NCBI GenBank assembly: GCA_027382625.1
Contig: JAJKFJ010021579.1
Coordinates: forward strand, 62,001-126,000
Length of the DNA stretch: 64,000 nucleotides
Origin: Tetmemena sp. SeJ-2015
Taxonomy: Eukaryota; Ciliophora; Spirotrichea; Sporadotrichida; Oxytrichidae
Reading direction: 5' to 3'
Both the position numbers and the translations under genes were made by a program. Below are positions 45,969 to 59,075 of the stretch, in pieces. The stretch's first letter is position 1, and every line of letters starts with the position of its first letter. The notes below the pieces were generated by a model, which was not told where the DNA came from, searched no databases, and saw only the letters and a list, made by a program, of their open reading frames with translations.

Positions 45969-47939
45969 ATGAATAGTGGACGATATTCCAAAGCAAGCGA
46001 AAATCAAAATGGTTTAGACTCATCTCACAATTCATTTTTAAATCAATGCCATTTAATCATTATCCTTCTGATTTGTGTTTATTTTTAAAGCTTGCACTTA
46101 GTTACTTCTTATTTTTTACAAAGCGATAGCTGTAATTGACGTGGACGTTTCTAAGCCGATAGATATGAGAAAAGCAATTGATCAACTAGGAGGAAACCCC
46201 ATGATGTTTTATATGATGCTTGAGAAATTTGAAGACATGTCTCTCACAGATTGCATGCAAAAACTAGCTCATATTTATTAAATAGCTGAGGACGTTGACT
46301 ATAATAAATAAGTATCTTCTATTTATGAAATGGGATTGACGCACTTGATTATTAGAGGATGAAAGACGATGCGCACTCACTGAAGGGAGCAAGTGGCTAC
46401 ATATGCGCATCTCATCTGCACTATGCATGCTACTTCATTCAAGAGCACTTCTAACACGACCATTTTTAAGAAATGCTAGAGTACTACCCCACGCTTCTTG
46501 AAGCTGCGGTTGAGTTCAGGATCTACTCAAGACAACTACTCGCTCAAACAAACTAAATACCTTATCATTATTATAATGTTGATGTATTGCTCAAAAGAAA
46601 AGTAAGGCCCCTTTAGAAAAGTTTAAATACTTCTATAGATTAGTAAATACATTTGTTAATTTTGTAGTACTCAATTATTATTTAAATTGTTTAATATCAG
46701 ATATTGCCAGAGCATGAACAAGTTCCAATCGCTAAGAGTTTTAGAATCGTTAAGGATCCAAAAGATGGAGCTTACTATGCTCTCTAAGCAAATTAAACTA
46801 GTAAGTCCATATGAAATAGTAGTAGGAGTTAGATTCTTTAAAATCATAAAAATATTAAAATTGACAATTTTTATGAGAAAGGAAATACCAAAAGAAATTA
46901 GTTAAACTATCTCTTAAAATAAAAACTTTGCAATAATTCATTAAATTTGAAAATATTAAATGAGAAGCGTCTTTAAATTTCTTAAAATTCGTATTTCTAA
47001 TTTTAAGATTAGATCCTATTGTTTCATATAAGTTGAATTTACAATAGGGGAGATTTAACTTCCAAATCAGCAATATGCTTAAATAATGCTTTTAGTTGAG
47101 GAGAGAATTAAACTTAAGGCTAGATAAATATTGAAGCCTCAGGGCTTAGCTGGGCAATAAACTAATCAAGTAAGTTAATCCCTTTTAAGCTTTAAAGAAG
47201 CTTTCTCTTTTTCAGTATGTTATTTACCCTTTATTTGAATTCTAAACTTTTAGTAGTAGGAATCCACGAGGGGCCCTAGCACTGCAAACGATAGAAGAAA
47301 TGATCCTGCGAGTGCTTAATCAATGAGCGGAAGACCAAATTTAGATATGTAATAGAACTAATAGCAATCTCATTAGCCAGATTTTAATAATATTTAATAG
47401 GATCCTATATTCTCACTTTTAATTAGATTATGAGGATAGAGGAGGGCATTTGAATACTTAGCAGCAAAAGCAAAACACACAGCTACAGCAAATGTCCTCT
47501 ATCAAGGGCTCGTTCAATTAAAACAAAAGCAGATTTCTACAGCAGTAGAGGTCTCTCAACCAAGAGCAGATAGGTTACCTCAACGACGCCACTTAAAATT
47601 AGCAAAGATAGATTTAATCACTTCCATTTGTAAATTTAAGATATGGAATAAGAGCTGCTCCATCCCAGCACCAGATGAATAATAGCTCACACAATGGACA
47701 GCCTAAATTCGATAGCCCACTTACTAATTCGCTTGTTCACCAGTAAGTAGCCTAAAATTCAATGCAGAGCATACCTCGGGATGTTAGAGAAAGACAACAA
47801 CAAAAGTTTAGAGAACAAGAAGAGCAATACATGCAAACTGATGAGCCAAAATTATAGTGCTTTATTATAGAATTAAGATATAAATTAGTAGAAGACAGCT
47901 CATGCTGCACCTAGTGCATTATTTTCTGATTATTAAGGG
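45969..47939 (+). CDS. Histidine phosphotransfer (HPt) protein with Gln-rich tail
   Basis: Phosphorelay intermediate. ATG 45969 (MNSGRYSKASENQNG). Helix 1-2 of the HPt bundle: KAIDQLGGNPMMFYMMLEKF (~46155-46220). The phosphorylatable His is in MKDDAHSLKGASGYICASHL (~46360-46415), which fits the family signature H-x-L-K-G-x-(A/S). A helical segment follows (FQEMLEYYPTLLEAAVEF). After interruptions at ~46600-46690 and ~46810-47080 there is a linker (VPIAKSFRIVKDPKDGAYYA). A long Gln/Asn/Ser-rich tail (~47290-47880) is probably disordered. TGA at 47937-47939. Upstream, a gap of ~80 bp (~46040-46120) is needed to join the first codons to the domain. No kinase or receiver domain is encoded in this window. 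Confidence 0.78.
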
Positions 47940-49860
47940 TAAATTAACTTATTTAATAAAGAGAGAACTGAAGGTTTCGGCACAGAATTTTCCAAAAATA
48001 TGAAAATAATTATAAGGTTTTATATCAATCATATGTTTAAATATTTCTTGCTGATAAATTAACTTTAAATATGGAAGAATGAGTATATTTATAAATTAAC
48101 ATTTTTAATGTTTACCTATTAGTTATTAAAATATCAATTTATGATGCAGTTGATAATTATTTATGCAGGAACTTTTTTTTTATCGATATATAATTCAATT
48201 GAAAGAAAATGGGCTTCCAAAAATAAAAAAATCTTTGTAAAATATTCATTGTAAAATATATCTAGTTTTAATGAGCTTCATTTTTACAAAAAGGAGAGAA
48301 AGATGGAACATAACTAAATATCTCTTGTGTTTATAAATCTAATGTGCAAGTCCAAAAGAATTTAAAAGCATTAAATTGCAAGCAATGAAAGCTATATATT
48401 TAATGTTGATCTATAAGATAGATTGAAATGAAATCACATTGAATTAAGACTCCCAACAGTTCCTAATTTTAATTCCATAGCAGTCAATGTTTTCAACCTT
48501 TAAATAGGCCATATTTTTTAATTTATAATCTTAAAAAAAATTATCTATTAATATTTAAAAATCCTTAAGGTTTTGATAATTAGTTTTTCTTATTTAGAAC
48601 ATCTTAAAATGTAAAAAAAATGAAGTGAATTAAGAATTGAATATAAAAATTTATTAACTCTTGATACTGTTTCATCATTAATTTAGGGGGGGGGGCCTTT
48701 CCTCGTCATCCACTTTTTTTCATGAAAATACGAAAAATCACTATCTGGCCTAAAATAAGCTAAAAACACCGATTCTTTTGTCCAAATTCAATATCCAGAG
48801 TGCCTATCCTGGCATATTTATTTAATTTAACAATGGCTAATTTTTTCGAAAGGGATAAGTACAAAAAATTATTTTTAAGGCTACTTATGCATTTATTATT
48901 TTATTTTTATAAATAAGACATTCTCTTTCAATAAATTAGTTATTAAATAATGAAAATGATTTTTTTGTAAAAATAAATTAATCGGGAGACAAATACAAGA
49001 AAAATTCTATAAATAATTTAAGAGTAAAGGCAATTATATTCAATTATAAGATATTCGGGATAGAAATAGAATACATAGGATTCCATTATTTATCATCCAT
49101 AAAAGAACAAATTTATTTAAATAAATATAAATAGACTTAGTTATTAATTTTAAGATTATCTGAATTTAATAAGAGCTCTAAATAATAAAGAAGACTCGGA
49201 GTTATGATGATATTTATAAGAGATCCATGAATTAATAATTACATAAAATATATTTTACTTATTCAAGCTTCGATTTTTTCTAGTTAAATTGTCATTATTT
49301 TACAATTTAAATTTTTAAACATTAATTTTCTATGAAGCTATTCCAAAAAAATTTAAATTAAAAATATGACCAGGATAGCCCCTCTGAATTTGAATTTGGA
49401 CTAAAGAATAGGTGTTTTTAGCTTATTTTAGGCCAGATAGTGTTTTTTCGTATTTTCATGAAAAAAAGTGGATGACGAGGAAAGGCCCCCCCCCTTAATT
49501 TATATATAAATTATGGCTTAATAAAATACCCCATCAAATGCATACCTTAACAGTATCCTCTCTTCTTCAAACCCCCAATCAGCTTTATTTTTTATTCAAT
49601 CTAGCATTACAAATTTAAGAATTCCAAGGGCTTCTAAATTCTAAAATGGAGTGCAAAACTCTTAAAATTAAATAGAATTTATTTATTCATAAACAAAGGG
49701 AGAGAGCTACCCAAACAGAAGAATAGTAGAAATGATGTAGATCTCGCATCAAATTTAAATATCTTTTGAGCTATCAAAGTCTGAGTTAGAAGTGAAACAA
49801 TAATTATCTTCGAAGACTATTTAGTAAAGAAACGATATTTAAAAAAGAAAGACTTCAGCT
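47940..49860. other. Gene-free region carrying the poly-G element
   Basis: Very AT-rich; apart from the element at 48686-49494 nothing is recognised. Confidence 0.5.
48686..49494. mobile_element. Poly-G-ended TIR element, copy B (MITE-like), 809 bp
   Basis: Begins with ten G then CCTTTCCTCGTCATCC and ends with GGATGACGAGGAAAGG then nine C. An 8-bp duplication TTAATTTA lies at 48678-48685 and 49495-49502. The terminal inverted repeats are ~135 bp and almost identical, so this copy is younger than copy A. The AT-rich centre has no coding frame. The 8-bp duplication is compatible with hAT-like or related DNA transposases, but no transposase is in the window. Confidence 0.9.
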
Positions 49861-52800
49861 ATGCTCACCACTTACAAATCTTCACTTAATTCAAAATCAA
49901 AAGTCAGCTCTTCATTTAATCATCTTAATTTATTAAATGTGTACTCTATAAAGCTAATACATGCTTGCAGTAAGATGTCAAGGATGAGCAGTTGATCTGT
50001 GACTAAGAAAAGAAAAGAAAGTCGATTAAGGCACAGCAGCCTCTCAATTATTCAAATTTGCAGTAAAGTAGACTCTCATTAGTGGGTGCATAGATAAAAC
50101 TAAATCAAATACACACCAATCCTCAGTCATAATTAAAAATATTAATACTTCAATGAATTTATTGAATGGCCCAATAAATTAAAGTTATAAATAAAATGAG
50201 AGGAAAAAATGATAGGCTGAGTTTTAAAAGAAAATAATTACATTATACGAGTGAGCCTTTGAATAAAATTTTTAGTTCTTAGTCACTCTGTGAAATATTA
50301 AAATAAGTTATAGTTATGAGCACTAGAATATATCAGGAAAGAAATAGCTGACGAAAGCGAGTGCATTTTCTGTGGAATTAAATTAAGATTGATAGAAAAC
50401 CTCTTTTAATTTTTTTTGCTATCTCAAAACTTCTTTTTAGGGATGATCTAGTAATTTTAATTGCCTCATTTCACCCTGTATTATTTATAGCAATATGTAT
50501 AAGAATAATATTCTCCTCTATATTATCTTGAATAGTCTTTCGATGCGAAAAGAAAATCCATGAAAACATTTTAGGGAAGCCAACTCCATCATGGTGATCC
50601 ATAGGTGTCTAAGACTCATTTGAACTCACCCTAAAACAAAAAGAATAAGCATGTGTTGCAGAGTTTCAATGCTGTGACAGAAAACTCTCCCCAAGTGAAC
50701 TTCGATTTTATGGACGTTCTCATCCCTGATCGTTAGAGTCTGGAATATTCTAGTAACCAAATGTGTTTTCTCTCTTACGATGCCTCCAGACCACTTCAAC
50801 AAAGGCATAATGCAAACCATAGAGGTAAGAATGAAATCGCCTCCCCTCTTGAATGCGAAATGGATTTCCCTTACAAGCCAATTTACTCTCGCTAATTAAA
50901 TTCTTTCTAAAAGCAAGAGTAGACCCCCATTAAACCTTAGCTCCATCAAACTTTCTTAAATCAGTATTTTCTTGACAGCTCAATTATCAATCAATAGTCT
51001 CATGAAGAGTTTCCTAATTAGTGTGTCTAGAGCGCAGAAACTCCCGAAACACATAAAATAAAAGCAAGTGATGGCCAAGAACTATCTTATCAGTTTACTT
51101 CGAATAAAATTATGCCTTAATTCAAATTTAATGAAGGTTTTAAATCTCAAAATGATCAGCTGTTTAATTGAATTTACCAACCAATTTGTATTTAGATACA
51201 TTTTTATTATCAGAGCTTAAATGTTCTTTCACCTGCTTCGATAAACGATAATCAAAGAGTTTTCACTGAGGAATATTGCAAATTTACTCAAGACCACAGC
51301 ACGGGAAACATATTCAACTTTGATACTTTAAAAATTATTCCAAAATAAACTTATAATTAAATTTTATTTCCACTTGCAAATTATTAGCATATAATATATT
51401 TTAAAGTATAGAAGCCTCACTCCAAAGATAAAAGCAATAACTAAGCATTTACTACGATACACTCTCTCAAATAAATCCCTCCCAAGAATACAGTTATAAA
51501 ATCTTCTTTTTAGACAACAAAAAATAGCAATAAGAATAGTCTCACGAGAAAGACAGATAAAAAGACTAAGCATAAACTAAATCCATCTTTTTCTAAAGAC
51601 AAAAGTTATTTATCAAATTCAAGTTTAATCAAGAGACCCATGACTTTGTCATTATTACATGCTTTATATATAGTCTATTTTTCTATTTGTAGAACTCAAA
51701 GAGAGGCTCCATATCCAAACAAGAAAAGGTGATAAGCATATGCTAAAGTCCGAAACAAAGTTTGGAAATATAGTCAATCAAAAGTATCAAGTCAATGAAT
51801 AGCTAGGGGAGAGGGGAGGAAAATAAATGCTCACAGAATAATAAACTCAGCCTTGGAAAAACTGATAATAAAAAGAAAATAGAGTAGATCAGGAATTCAA
51901 TTTAATAAAGTATATTCATTTTTTAACTCACACTAATTATAAGATATCGTCTTGAAACCATAGAATATTAAAGATACTTAATTCATAGGGAATCAAGCTA
52001 GCAGCAATAAACCAATATCAGGAAAAGATAATTAGGCTTAATAGGTTATTTAAGATGATATCTCACTTGGGAAAACTGATTAGGAAATTTACAAAAATTA
52101 TTAAGAAATAATCAGAACTAAAAAGCATCTATTGAAGGAAGAGCTAATTTCAACAGAAAGAAACTTTGTAATGACAGAGAATTAAAAATTATTCAAAATA
52201 AAAACTTGACAGATTATTTTAGAGATGAAAAAATCAAGTTTTTTATCCCATAATCTAGTATTTCATGATAAATTTTTTGATAGTTTCTAAATAGGCTAGT
52301 TAAACACCTTATAGTATATTGGTCTAAAAATTTAGAAGATTAATTTTTATAGAATTGTGAATTTTGAATTGGCCTTTAGATGAAAAAATAAAATTTGATA
52401 AATTATATTTGGCTTACTTACTTATCAACAATTTCATTTCTATTGTATTACTACCATATTAATAAGCCCATATTCAAATATGTAAAGCCTACTGATGACG
52501 AGCAAGTAACTATTGAAGATCAAGGCATTCTTTCTCAAAGATAATCTCTTAGAGATCTAGATTAAGAGAAAAATTAAAATATTCAAGAAACTCTTAAATA
52601 AAATTATTGCGGCAATTTAGAAATTCCTCTTTAAAAAGATTTGATAATCTCGATTTTTTAGAGCTTGCCATCAGAATATTCTGAAATAATTACTAATGAA
52701 GATCATTCTATGATTTAGAAACCTCATATCCAAATTAATTCAGACATTTAAAATAACCAGTAAGAGTCCACTCAAGTTTATCATTTAAAAGAGAGTGAAT

Positions 52801-52946
52801 TTCAAGAATAAATATCTAGGCAGAATAGGCTATTGATTCAATAAATAAGTGAGAAGGATTTTTAAACACCTGATATTATTTTAGAAGAGGAGAATTTTTA
52901 AATTCCAATAAATTCTTTAGAGATAAATTAACTTAGATTATTATGA
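49861..52946 (+). CDS. Large Gln/Asn/Ser-rich protein, unknown
   Basis: With TAA/TAG as Gln, long coding-like frames cover this region on the plus strand. ATG 49861 (MLTTYKSSLNSKSKVSSSF); then QDVKDEQLICDQEKKRKSIK (~49970-50040); then QSFNAVTENSPQVNFDFMDV (~50660-50720), followed by an open stretch to ~51170. Further frames cover ~51550-52180 and ~52440-52946, ending in a Glu/Gln-rich tail at TGA 52944-52946. Many TAA/TAG codons occur. No domain is recognised; the composition suggests a disordered regulatory protein. Several frame changes (near 49945, 50125-50600, 51175, 51690, 52200-52440) imply unresolved IESs or introns, and the region could be two genes. Confidence 0.5.
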
Positions 52947-53668
52947 GTATTATATTGTTGAATATTTCTTAAATTTTATTTAGATCTTTTCAATACAGCT
53001 AGACTCTTTGCGAAAATAATGCTTAAGAAGAGTAGGAATCTCTAATCACATAATCTATAATTTTTATTTATCACTTTTCAAAAGCTGACAAAGAGTCAAG
53101 CTTCTTGTGAAAGTAGAACCTTCTTAAGTTTCATTTATTAAGGGAATAAGAAATAAGTGGGCGAATAAATCGCAAATATTTTTGCTTTAAAGATTAGGAG
53201 AATTAATGACATTTTATTAACAATTTTATAAGAATTTGAAAATCTTGGTAACTGCTGTAAGTAATTTATCATTTAAGCACAATTTTTTTCTCTATATTAA
53301 ACGCTTGAAGAAAAATAGTTATACTAAAGAGTTAAATTATGCTGTGATTATAAACTTCTTGACGTGGAAAGATTATCAAATTAACTTGACCACTCTTAGG
53401 TATAATTCATATAAATTTAAATTTTATTAGTAAATATCGAGCTAACTTATTTCATTTTTCTATATTTAATTTAGCAGATGTTCTTGCATAAGGCTTTATT
53501 TTATTGGGAGAAGTTTTTGAATTCTAAATTTTTATATTATATCTTAATAACTATAAGCTTTTATTTACTAAATGATTCACAATTTATAAATATTTGTGTG
53601 AACCTTCTTGAAATCTTAGACAATTTATTCTGATAAATAGGATTCTGCAACAAAAGGCAAAAGCTAAA
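52947..53668. other. AT-rich intergenic stretch
   Basis: About 720 bp with no recognisable gene. The standard-code ORF at 53236-53430 is AT-rich and not convincing. Confidence 0.45.
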
Positions 53669-55284
53669 ATGAATATCCCCTCTTCATCTCTCTCCCGCAC
53701 AACTTAGATCTTGTGGACGCTATAAATCAGTTTTAAAAATACTCCAATAGGTCCATTATCATTATATATTTTTAAAGATGAGGTAAATAATTTACCATTA
53801 AGAACAGCTAGATGAATTAATCCAGCAGCTCTTATAGATGTAGAAATGATGGATCGCAAATAGGAGTAAGTGGCTTAAGCTAAAAAGTTTCTAAAAGCCC
53901 TCCTTCAAAATTTAAAAGACCTAAGCCTGAATCCATGATAGTTATCAATGAAAGAAAGAGAGCAAGCTTAAATGGATTCATTAAGAAGAAAGGATACGCG
54001 TATGGATAAATGGAAAGTGCGAGCAACCAACAACTTTCAAACCATTTAAATACTCAGAATAACTACGAAATAGTTGTAGAGGAGGTTAGTGATTGCTACG
54101 AATATGGCTATGGCTTTAGCAATTAAACTCTTTAACTTAAGTAATTATTGTCTCCTTCTTATATTTGATTGAATGGTACCTTCAGTTTCTAAAAGCAAGC
54201 TTCATCTTTCAACGATAATGAAATCGAAGAATCTTCGTTTGGGAGAGCCCTTGTTTTTAACTCTCTTCACTCAACTTCTTCTCCGCTAGATTTGCATTCT
54301 AATGGACAGCGCCCTTCAATCCCAAATATTTCACTCCTTCTTAAAAAGTACCATTAGCAAAAGACTTAAAATATCAGAGATGCCAATATTAAAAAAGTTA
54401 TATTCTCTAAGTTTTTTACTCTCTTTATCCATGATAAGAAATAACAGCGATCATCCTTATTAAGAAAATCGAAGGGCAGAGCTACACACAACAGCAACTT
54501 CTTCATTTAAAAGAAGTTAAACAACAAACCACTCACCTATCAAGTTGTAATAAACTGCTCTTAATAAAGAATCGACGGCTGTTCAGGTAATAGACAGAGC
54601 AGGATTCAACACTAGCACTTTGAGCAGCAATTAAATCTTCATATTGGACCAAATGATTGACCAAGAAATGCCCCATGATATCCAGCTATATATTCGCAAA
54701 GATTAGCCTAAATTTGAAGCTGCTTTAGAAATTTAGGATAATATTCTCATCAATAGTTAGAGTTAGGATAGTCTTTACTTTGTTGATAACTAATCCATAC
54801 TTTGTTCTGAAAAATAAGGGATAATCTAAGTTTATCCCTCTGAAGCTAAAAAGAAAATTTATGATTTTCTTCAATCTACCCACCCATTAAAAACTAATGA
54901 ATGACTCTTCCTTATCAAAGGAAGCTTAATTTCTTACTTTAAGATCTTTTTAACATTCTCGAAATACTCTAATGAAAACTGAGACTTCGAATTCGATCTA
55001 CATGCTGAGATATAATAATTATTAATTAAAATGAGTGAGAATCATTCTTTGCACAAAGAGCCTCTAGATCAGCACTTTGGTATTTTTGTCTTTTTACTGA
55101 TTTAATTTCTTATTTTCTTATAGCTGGTCTGGACTCTGGCAACTCAACTTCGAAACTCCCGCGGATTGACACTGAGAAATCCAAAGGAGAGAAGCAGAAA
55201 ATCCTAGAAATCCTTTCAGACTAACAGTCGCCGCAACTCTTCGCAAAGACAGACGAGAAACACAACGATGAACACCTTGGTAAG
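53669..55284 (+). CDS. Ser/Gln/Lys-rich protein, unknown
   Basis: ATG 53669 (MNIPSSSLSRTTQ). Coding-like frames run through 53810-54170 (IVINERKRASLNGFIKKKGY), 54172-54650 (SSFGRALVFNSLHSTSSPLD) and 54650-54905 (DQMIDQEMPHDIQLYIRKDQ). A last segment lies at 55127-55284 (KSKGEKQKILEILSDQQSPQ), before a GTAAGA-type donor. There are many Ser, Gln, Asn and Lys and no recognised domain. Junctions at ~53790, ~54170, ~54650 and ~54905 are not resolved. The last segment could instead be 5' coding DNA of the downstream cyclase. Confidence 0.45.
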
Positions 55285-55470
55285 AACTCAAAGAGACGGT
55301 TATATATGAATATTTGGTGTAATTAAAATTATAATCAAAGATAAAAATCATCATTTAAAAGAAGTCAATTAAGAATTAAGAAAAGAAGCTACGTTTTATT
55401 AAAATTTAATGAGAGTATTTGGTGGGAGTCATATTTAAACTTAATTAAATTGCTTTCGATAAATAAAACA

Positions 55471-58400
55471 ATGACTGATGATGGTGTAGATGACGAAATG
55501 AAAAAGGTCACTATGGGCCTTGACGCTAAAGCTCATGCACATCCTCATGTTATAACGAAGATGGGAAGCAATGAATAACTGGTGCATGAAAAGAAGGATG
55601 AGTCTTACAAGGACAAATCGCAAGTCCATGATGAGCATGATGATCACGAACATCACGAAGAAAAGTAGGAAGAGAAAAAGCCTAAGAACCCTTGGTTTGT
55701 AAGTGTCTTTTCAAGATTAAGGATATTAGGTCAAAATGGATAACTGGATGAACGGTTGGGCTTTTCAAATTGTCATGACCATCATTACAATCTTTTTCTT
55801 TTATAATTTACATTCTTATATCCGCAAAACTGGTAAATATTTAAATCTATTCACTGTTCTCTGACGATGTTCGAAATTTGGCTTTTACCCTAACTGCAGA
55901 TGATACTTTTAACGCGCTAACATGTTTCGCGCTCGCAATGTTCTCTGTTGAACTTATATTGGCTGCTATTTGCAAGGATGATTATTTCCTTGGCTTCTAA
56001 AGTTAAATATGGTTCAGATAAGGATATTCTATAAAATTTGGGAGTAAAATTAAAATTTAATAAAATACATATTAAAGTAATAGTATGCAATTCTGAATGA
56101 ATTAAGTTATCTTGGTCATAATTTTTTAGAATTTCGCTTTATTTCTGGCTGGACCTGATTTCAACTATCTCGCTAATAACAGATATTGGTTGGATTATGG
56201 ATCCTATCTACGGAGGAGGTGGTAGTGCGAGTAATGCTCAGCAGGCCGCCAAGCTTGCAAAAGCTAGTAGAGGAGCTCGTATTGGTGCGAAAGCTGGTCG
56301 TATTGCGAGAGTTATAAGACTCATCAGACTTATTCGTATCGTCAAGCTTATATAAGACAGCCAACAATGCACTCAACAAACTCAATGAAGAGGATCCACT
56401 TCAAGAAGAAATAGCATAAGCTGAAATTATCGCTCAACAGCAGCTAATGCTCACAGAATAAAGTTGCACCTGCAAATTAAAGCAAAGAGATCTTGGGCCT
56501 TCAGAGAAAACTATCCATCAAGAGCAACAATAAAGCTACCTATTTGAAATTTAATTTTTCAAATAGTGGAAACCCAGATACATCACTACTTAAGAAAAAC
56601 TCAGTCATAGTTGCTAATTCAGAGGTACAGCATGGACCAGTCACGACCGATTTAAATAACGCACTAACGAAGGATGATAGGAGCCCTCCCAAGGGTCCTA
56701 CAGTGAGGATTAAGCCAGAATAGAAAAAGAACGATAAAGCCAAGGACAAAGCTCTTAAAGAATAAGTCATCCCATAAGAATCAAAAGTCGGTAAAAAACT
56801 ATCTTAAATTTATAAGCCAATTTTTCAAAATATCTGACTTAACGACGAGAAGAGTGATCGTTCTCGTGCTCGCTATGCTTATATCTGTGCCTGTATTAAA
56901 TACAGATACCTATAGTGAAGAAAACAACAGCTACATAGCAGGAATGAATATGATGATTGGAGGATGGGAGGTCGGTGAAGCTGGCTTCAATTCTTTATTC
57001 AAGTCTTTCATAGAAAATCAGGTGAGACTCGAAACGCCACTCATCTTAGCTAACTGTAAGAACGTTACTTGGGAATCTGGTTTGGATGTAAGATTTTTCT
57101 TTTCAGCAATATATATAGCCTCTAAATATTTCCTGTAATTAATTAAAATTGAAATTATTCTCTCCTTTTAAGAACCTCAGAGCAGCAAATCGTGGCAACA
57201 GGTGATCAATATGATTATGTGGCAATCTATGATATCCGCAGTGAGAATAAGCTGCAAGCTATTTTGAGTATTGGCAACACAATTTTCGTTTGCTTTGTGT
57301 TAGCAGGAGGTGCACTGATTTTCACATCCCAGTGTAATGACTTGGTCGTAACCCCAATTGAGTAAATGATTAGAAAGGTCACTAGAATCTCTGCCAATCC
57401 TCTACTTGCAGCTTAAGAAGAAGAAAATGAAGCACTAGCTATGGAGAAAGTCAAGGAAGAATTAGCTAAACAGAAGAAGAAACTCGGGAAAAATGCTCCT
57501 AAGGCGAAGAAGAAGGAGCCACCCATGGAAACTTAAGTTCTAGAATAGACTATTGTGAAGATTGGAGCTCTACTTGCTCTAGGTTTTGGTGAGGCAGGCT
57601 CTAAAATTATTGCATAAAATATGGCAGGTGGAGGGGATGTCAACCCTATGCTTCCAGGCTAGAAAATCATAGCCATTTTCGGATTTTGCGATATCAGAAA
57701 CTTCACCGATGCAACAGAAGTGCTCTAAGAAGGAGTTATGCTCTTTGTGAACGAGATCGGAGAGATAGTGCACGGAGTTGTTGACTCATTCTCTGGTGCT
57801 GCTAACAAAAATATAGGAGATGCATTCTTATTGGTGTGGAAGTGCCACGAAGAAGACATAGAGAGGGATGAAGAGGCAGATACAGTGGAGCTCATTAAGA
57901 ATACAAGAACTAGAGCACTAGCTGATATGTCTGTCCTCTCTTTCTTGAAGATTATATCTACCATTAAGAGGTCGCGAAAGCTACTTAAGTACAAAGAACA
58001 CAAGGGATTGAATGACCGTATGCCTAACTACTCAGTTAAAATGGGTTTCGGTCTTCATGTAGGCTGGGCTATTGAGGGTGCTATCGGATCATTCTATAAA
58101 ATTGATGCAAGTTATCTCTCTCCAAATGTGAACATGGCCTCACGTTTGGAAGCTGCAACCAAGTAATTTGGTGTTCCCCTACTTATCAGTGGTGAGTTGA
58201 TTGACACAATGACACCCTACTGTGCTGAAAAGATGAGGATGATTGATAGAGTTACAGTCAAAGGTAGTATTGAACCCCTAGATTTAATAATTGCTATTTA
58301 CCATTATGATGATGATGATGCTTTGAATTATTTGTACACTTGTGATGTGATCTGGGATGATTTACCGTTAGATCCTCCTGATTAGAAATTGTCTAAGAAA

Positions 58401-58824
58401 GATCTTAAGCTTAGGAGAGTCAAGGCAAGAATTGCAAGAGACAGATACAGACAGCTTGCATTTGACGGCCAAGTTCAAATAGCCGTCAAGTTTGAGACAG
58501 ATAAAGATCTTGTTGAAATGAGAAAATATTTCTCACCCGTAAGTTACATTTACTATAAAAAAAGTAATTGTTCGAATAAAAATCTCATATTTTAAGATGA
58601 TACTACTTAACATGTTTGTTTAGAAATTCTTCGAGGTATTTAGGGAGGCTTTCAGACTCTACATTGCAGGATAATGGAAGTAGGCAAGAGATGTTTTTGA
58701 GACAGTTGAAGAAGTTAAGAATATGGTGGACTATCCCACAAGAAATCTATTAGCTATATTGGAAGAGCACAATTTCTAAGCCCCCTCTGATTGGGCTGGC
58801 TATAGAGTGCTTACGGAGAAGTGA
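55471..58824 (+). CDS. Membrane class III nucleotidyl cyclase with voltage-sensor-like N-terminus
   Basis: Makes cAMP or cGMP. ATG 55471; His/Asp/Lys-rich N-terminus; then four helices resembling an S1-S4 voltage sensor (55740-56360). S3 contains FWLDLISTISLITDIGWI and S4 reads ARVIRLIRLIRIVKL with regular Arg. A long polar linker follows (56360-56820). Then a helix (VIVLVLAMLISVPVL; ~56855), an extracytoplasmic loop, and a second helix (NTIFVCFVLAGGALIF; ~57280). After a Lys-rich coiled stretch comes the catalytic domain (~57660-58300): metal Asp in FGFCDIRNFTD, second Asp in NKNIGDAFLLVW, GFGLHVGWAIEGAIGS, and SPNVNMASRLEAATK with transition-state Asn and Arg. TGA 58822-58824. Introns of 31 and 67 nt are present (55699-55729; 55833-55899), with an IES at 55995-56146. 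One base-level frame change remains near 56350. Substrate (ATP versus GTP) cannot be fixed by eye. Confidence 0.88.
55699..55729 (+). other. Spliceosomal intron, 31 nt
   Basis: GTAAGT..ATTAG within the cyclase gene. Removal gives KNPWFVKMDNWMNGWAFQ in one frame. Confidence 0.75.
55833..55899 (+). other. Spliceosomal intron, 67 nt
   Basis: GTAAAT..CTGCAG in the cyclase gene. Removal gives HSYIRKTDDTFNALTCFALA; an in-frame stop is bypassed. Confidence 0.75.
55995..56146. other. IES in cyclase gene, pointer TTCT, 148 bp
   Basis: TTCT at 55995-55998 and 56143-56146. Removal changes frame by +1 and gives DDYFLGFWLDLISTISLI. No GT..AG intron restores this frame. Confidence 0.7.
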
Positions 58825-59075
58825 ATGAATGAAGTTATATTCGATTTGAATAAGCAAATCTCTTTTTAAATATTACTCAATTTTTTTCTCACTATGGATA
58901 GTTTCGCTCTTTGGAAAGTGATTCAGCAATAATTCATGCTTAAACTTTTATAATTATATGTAATACGATATCCTAAATTATTTAGTCTTATAAAAAATTT
59001 AAATGATACATTTTAAACTTAACATCAAGAATTAATATTTTAAACATATCAGAATAAAATGAAATGAAGTTCAAA

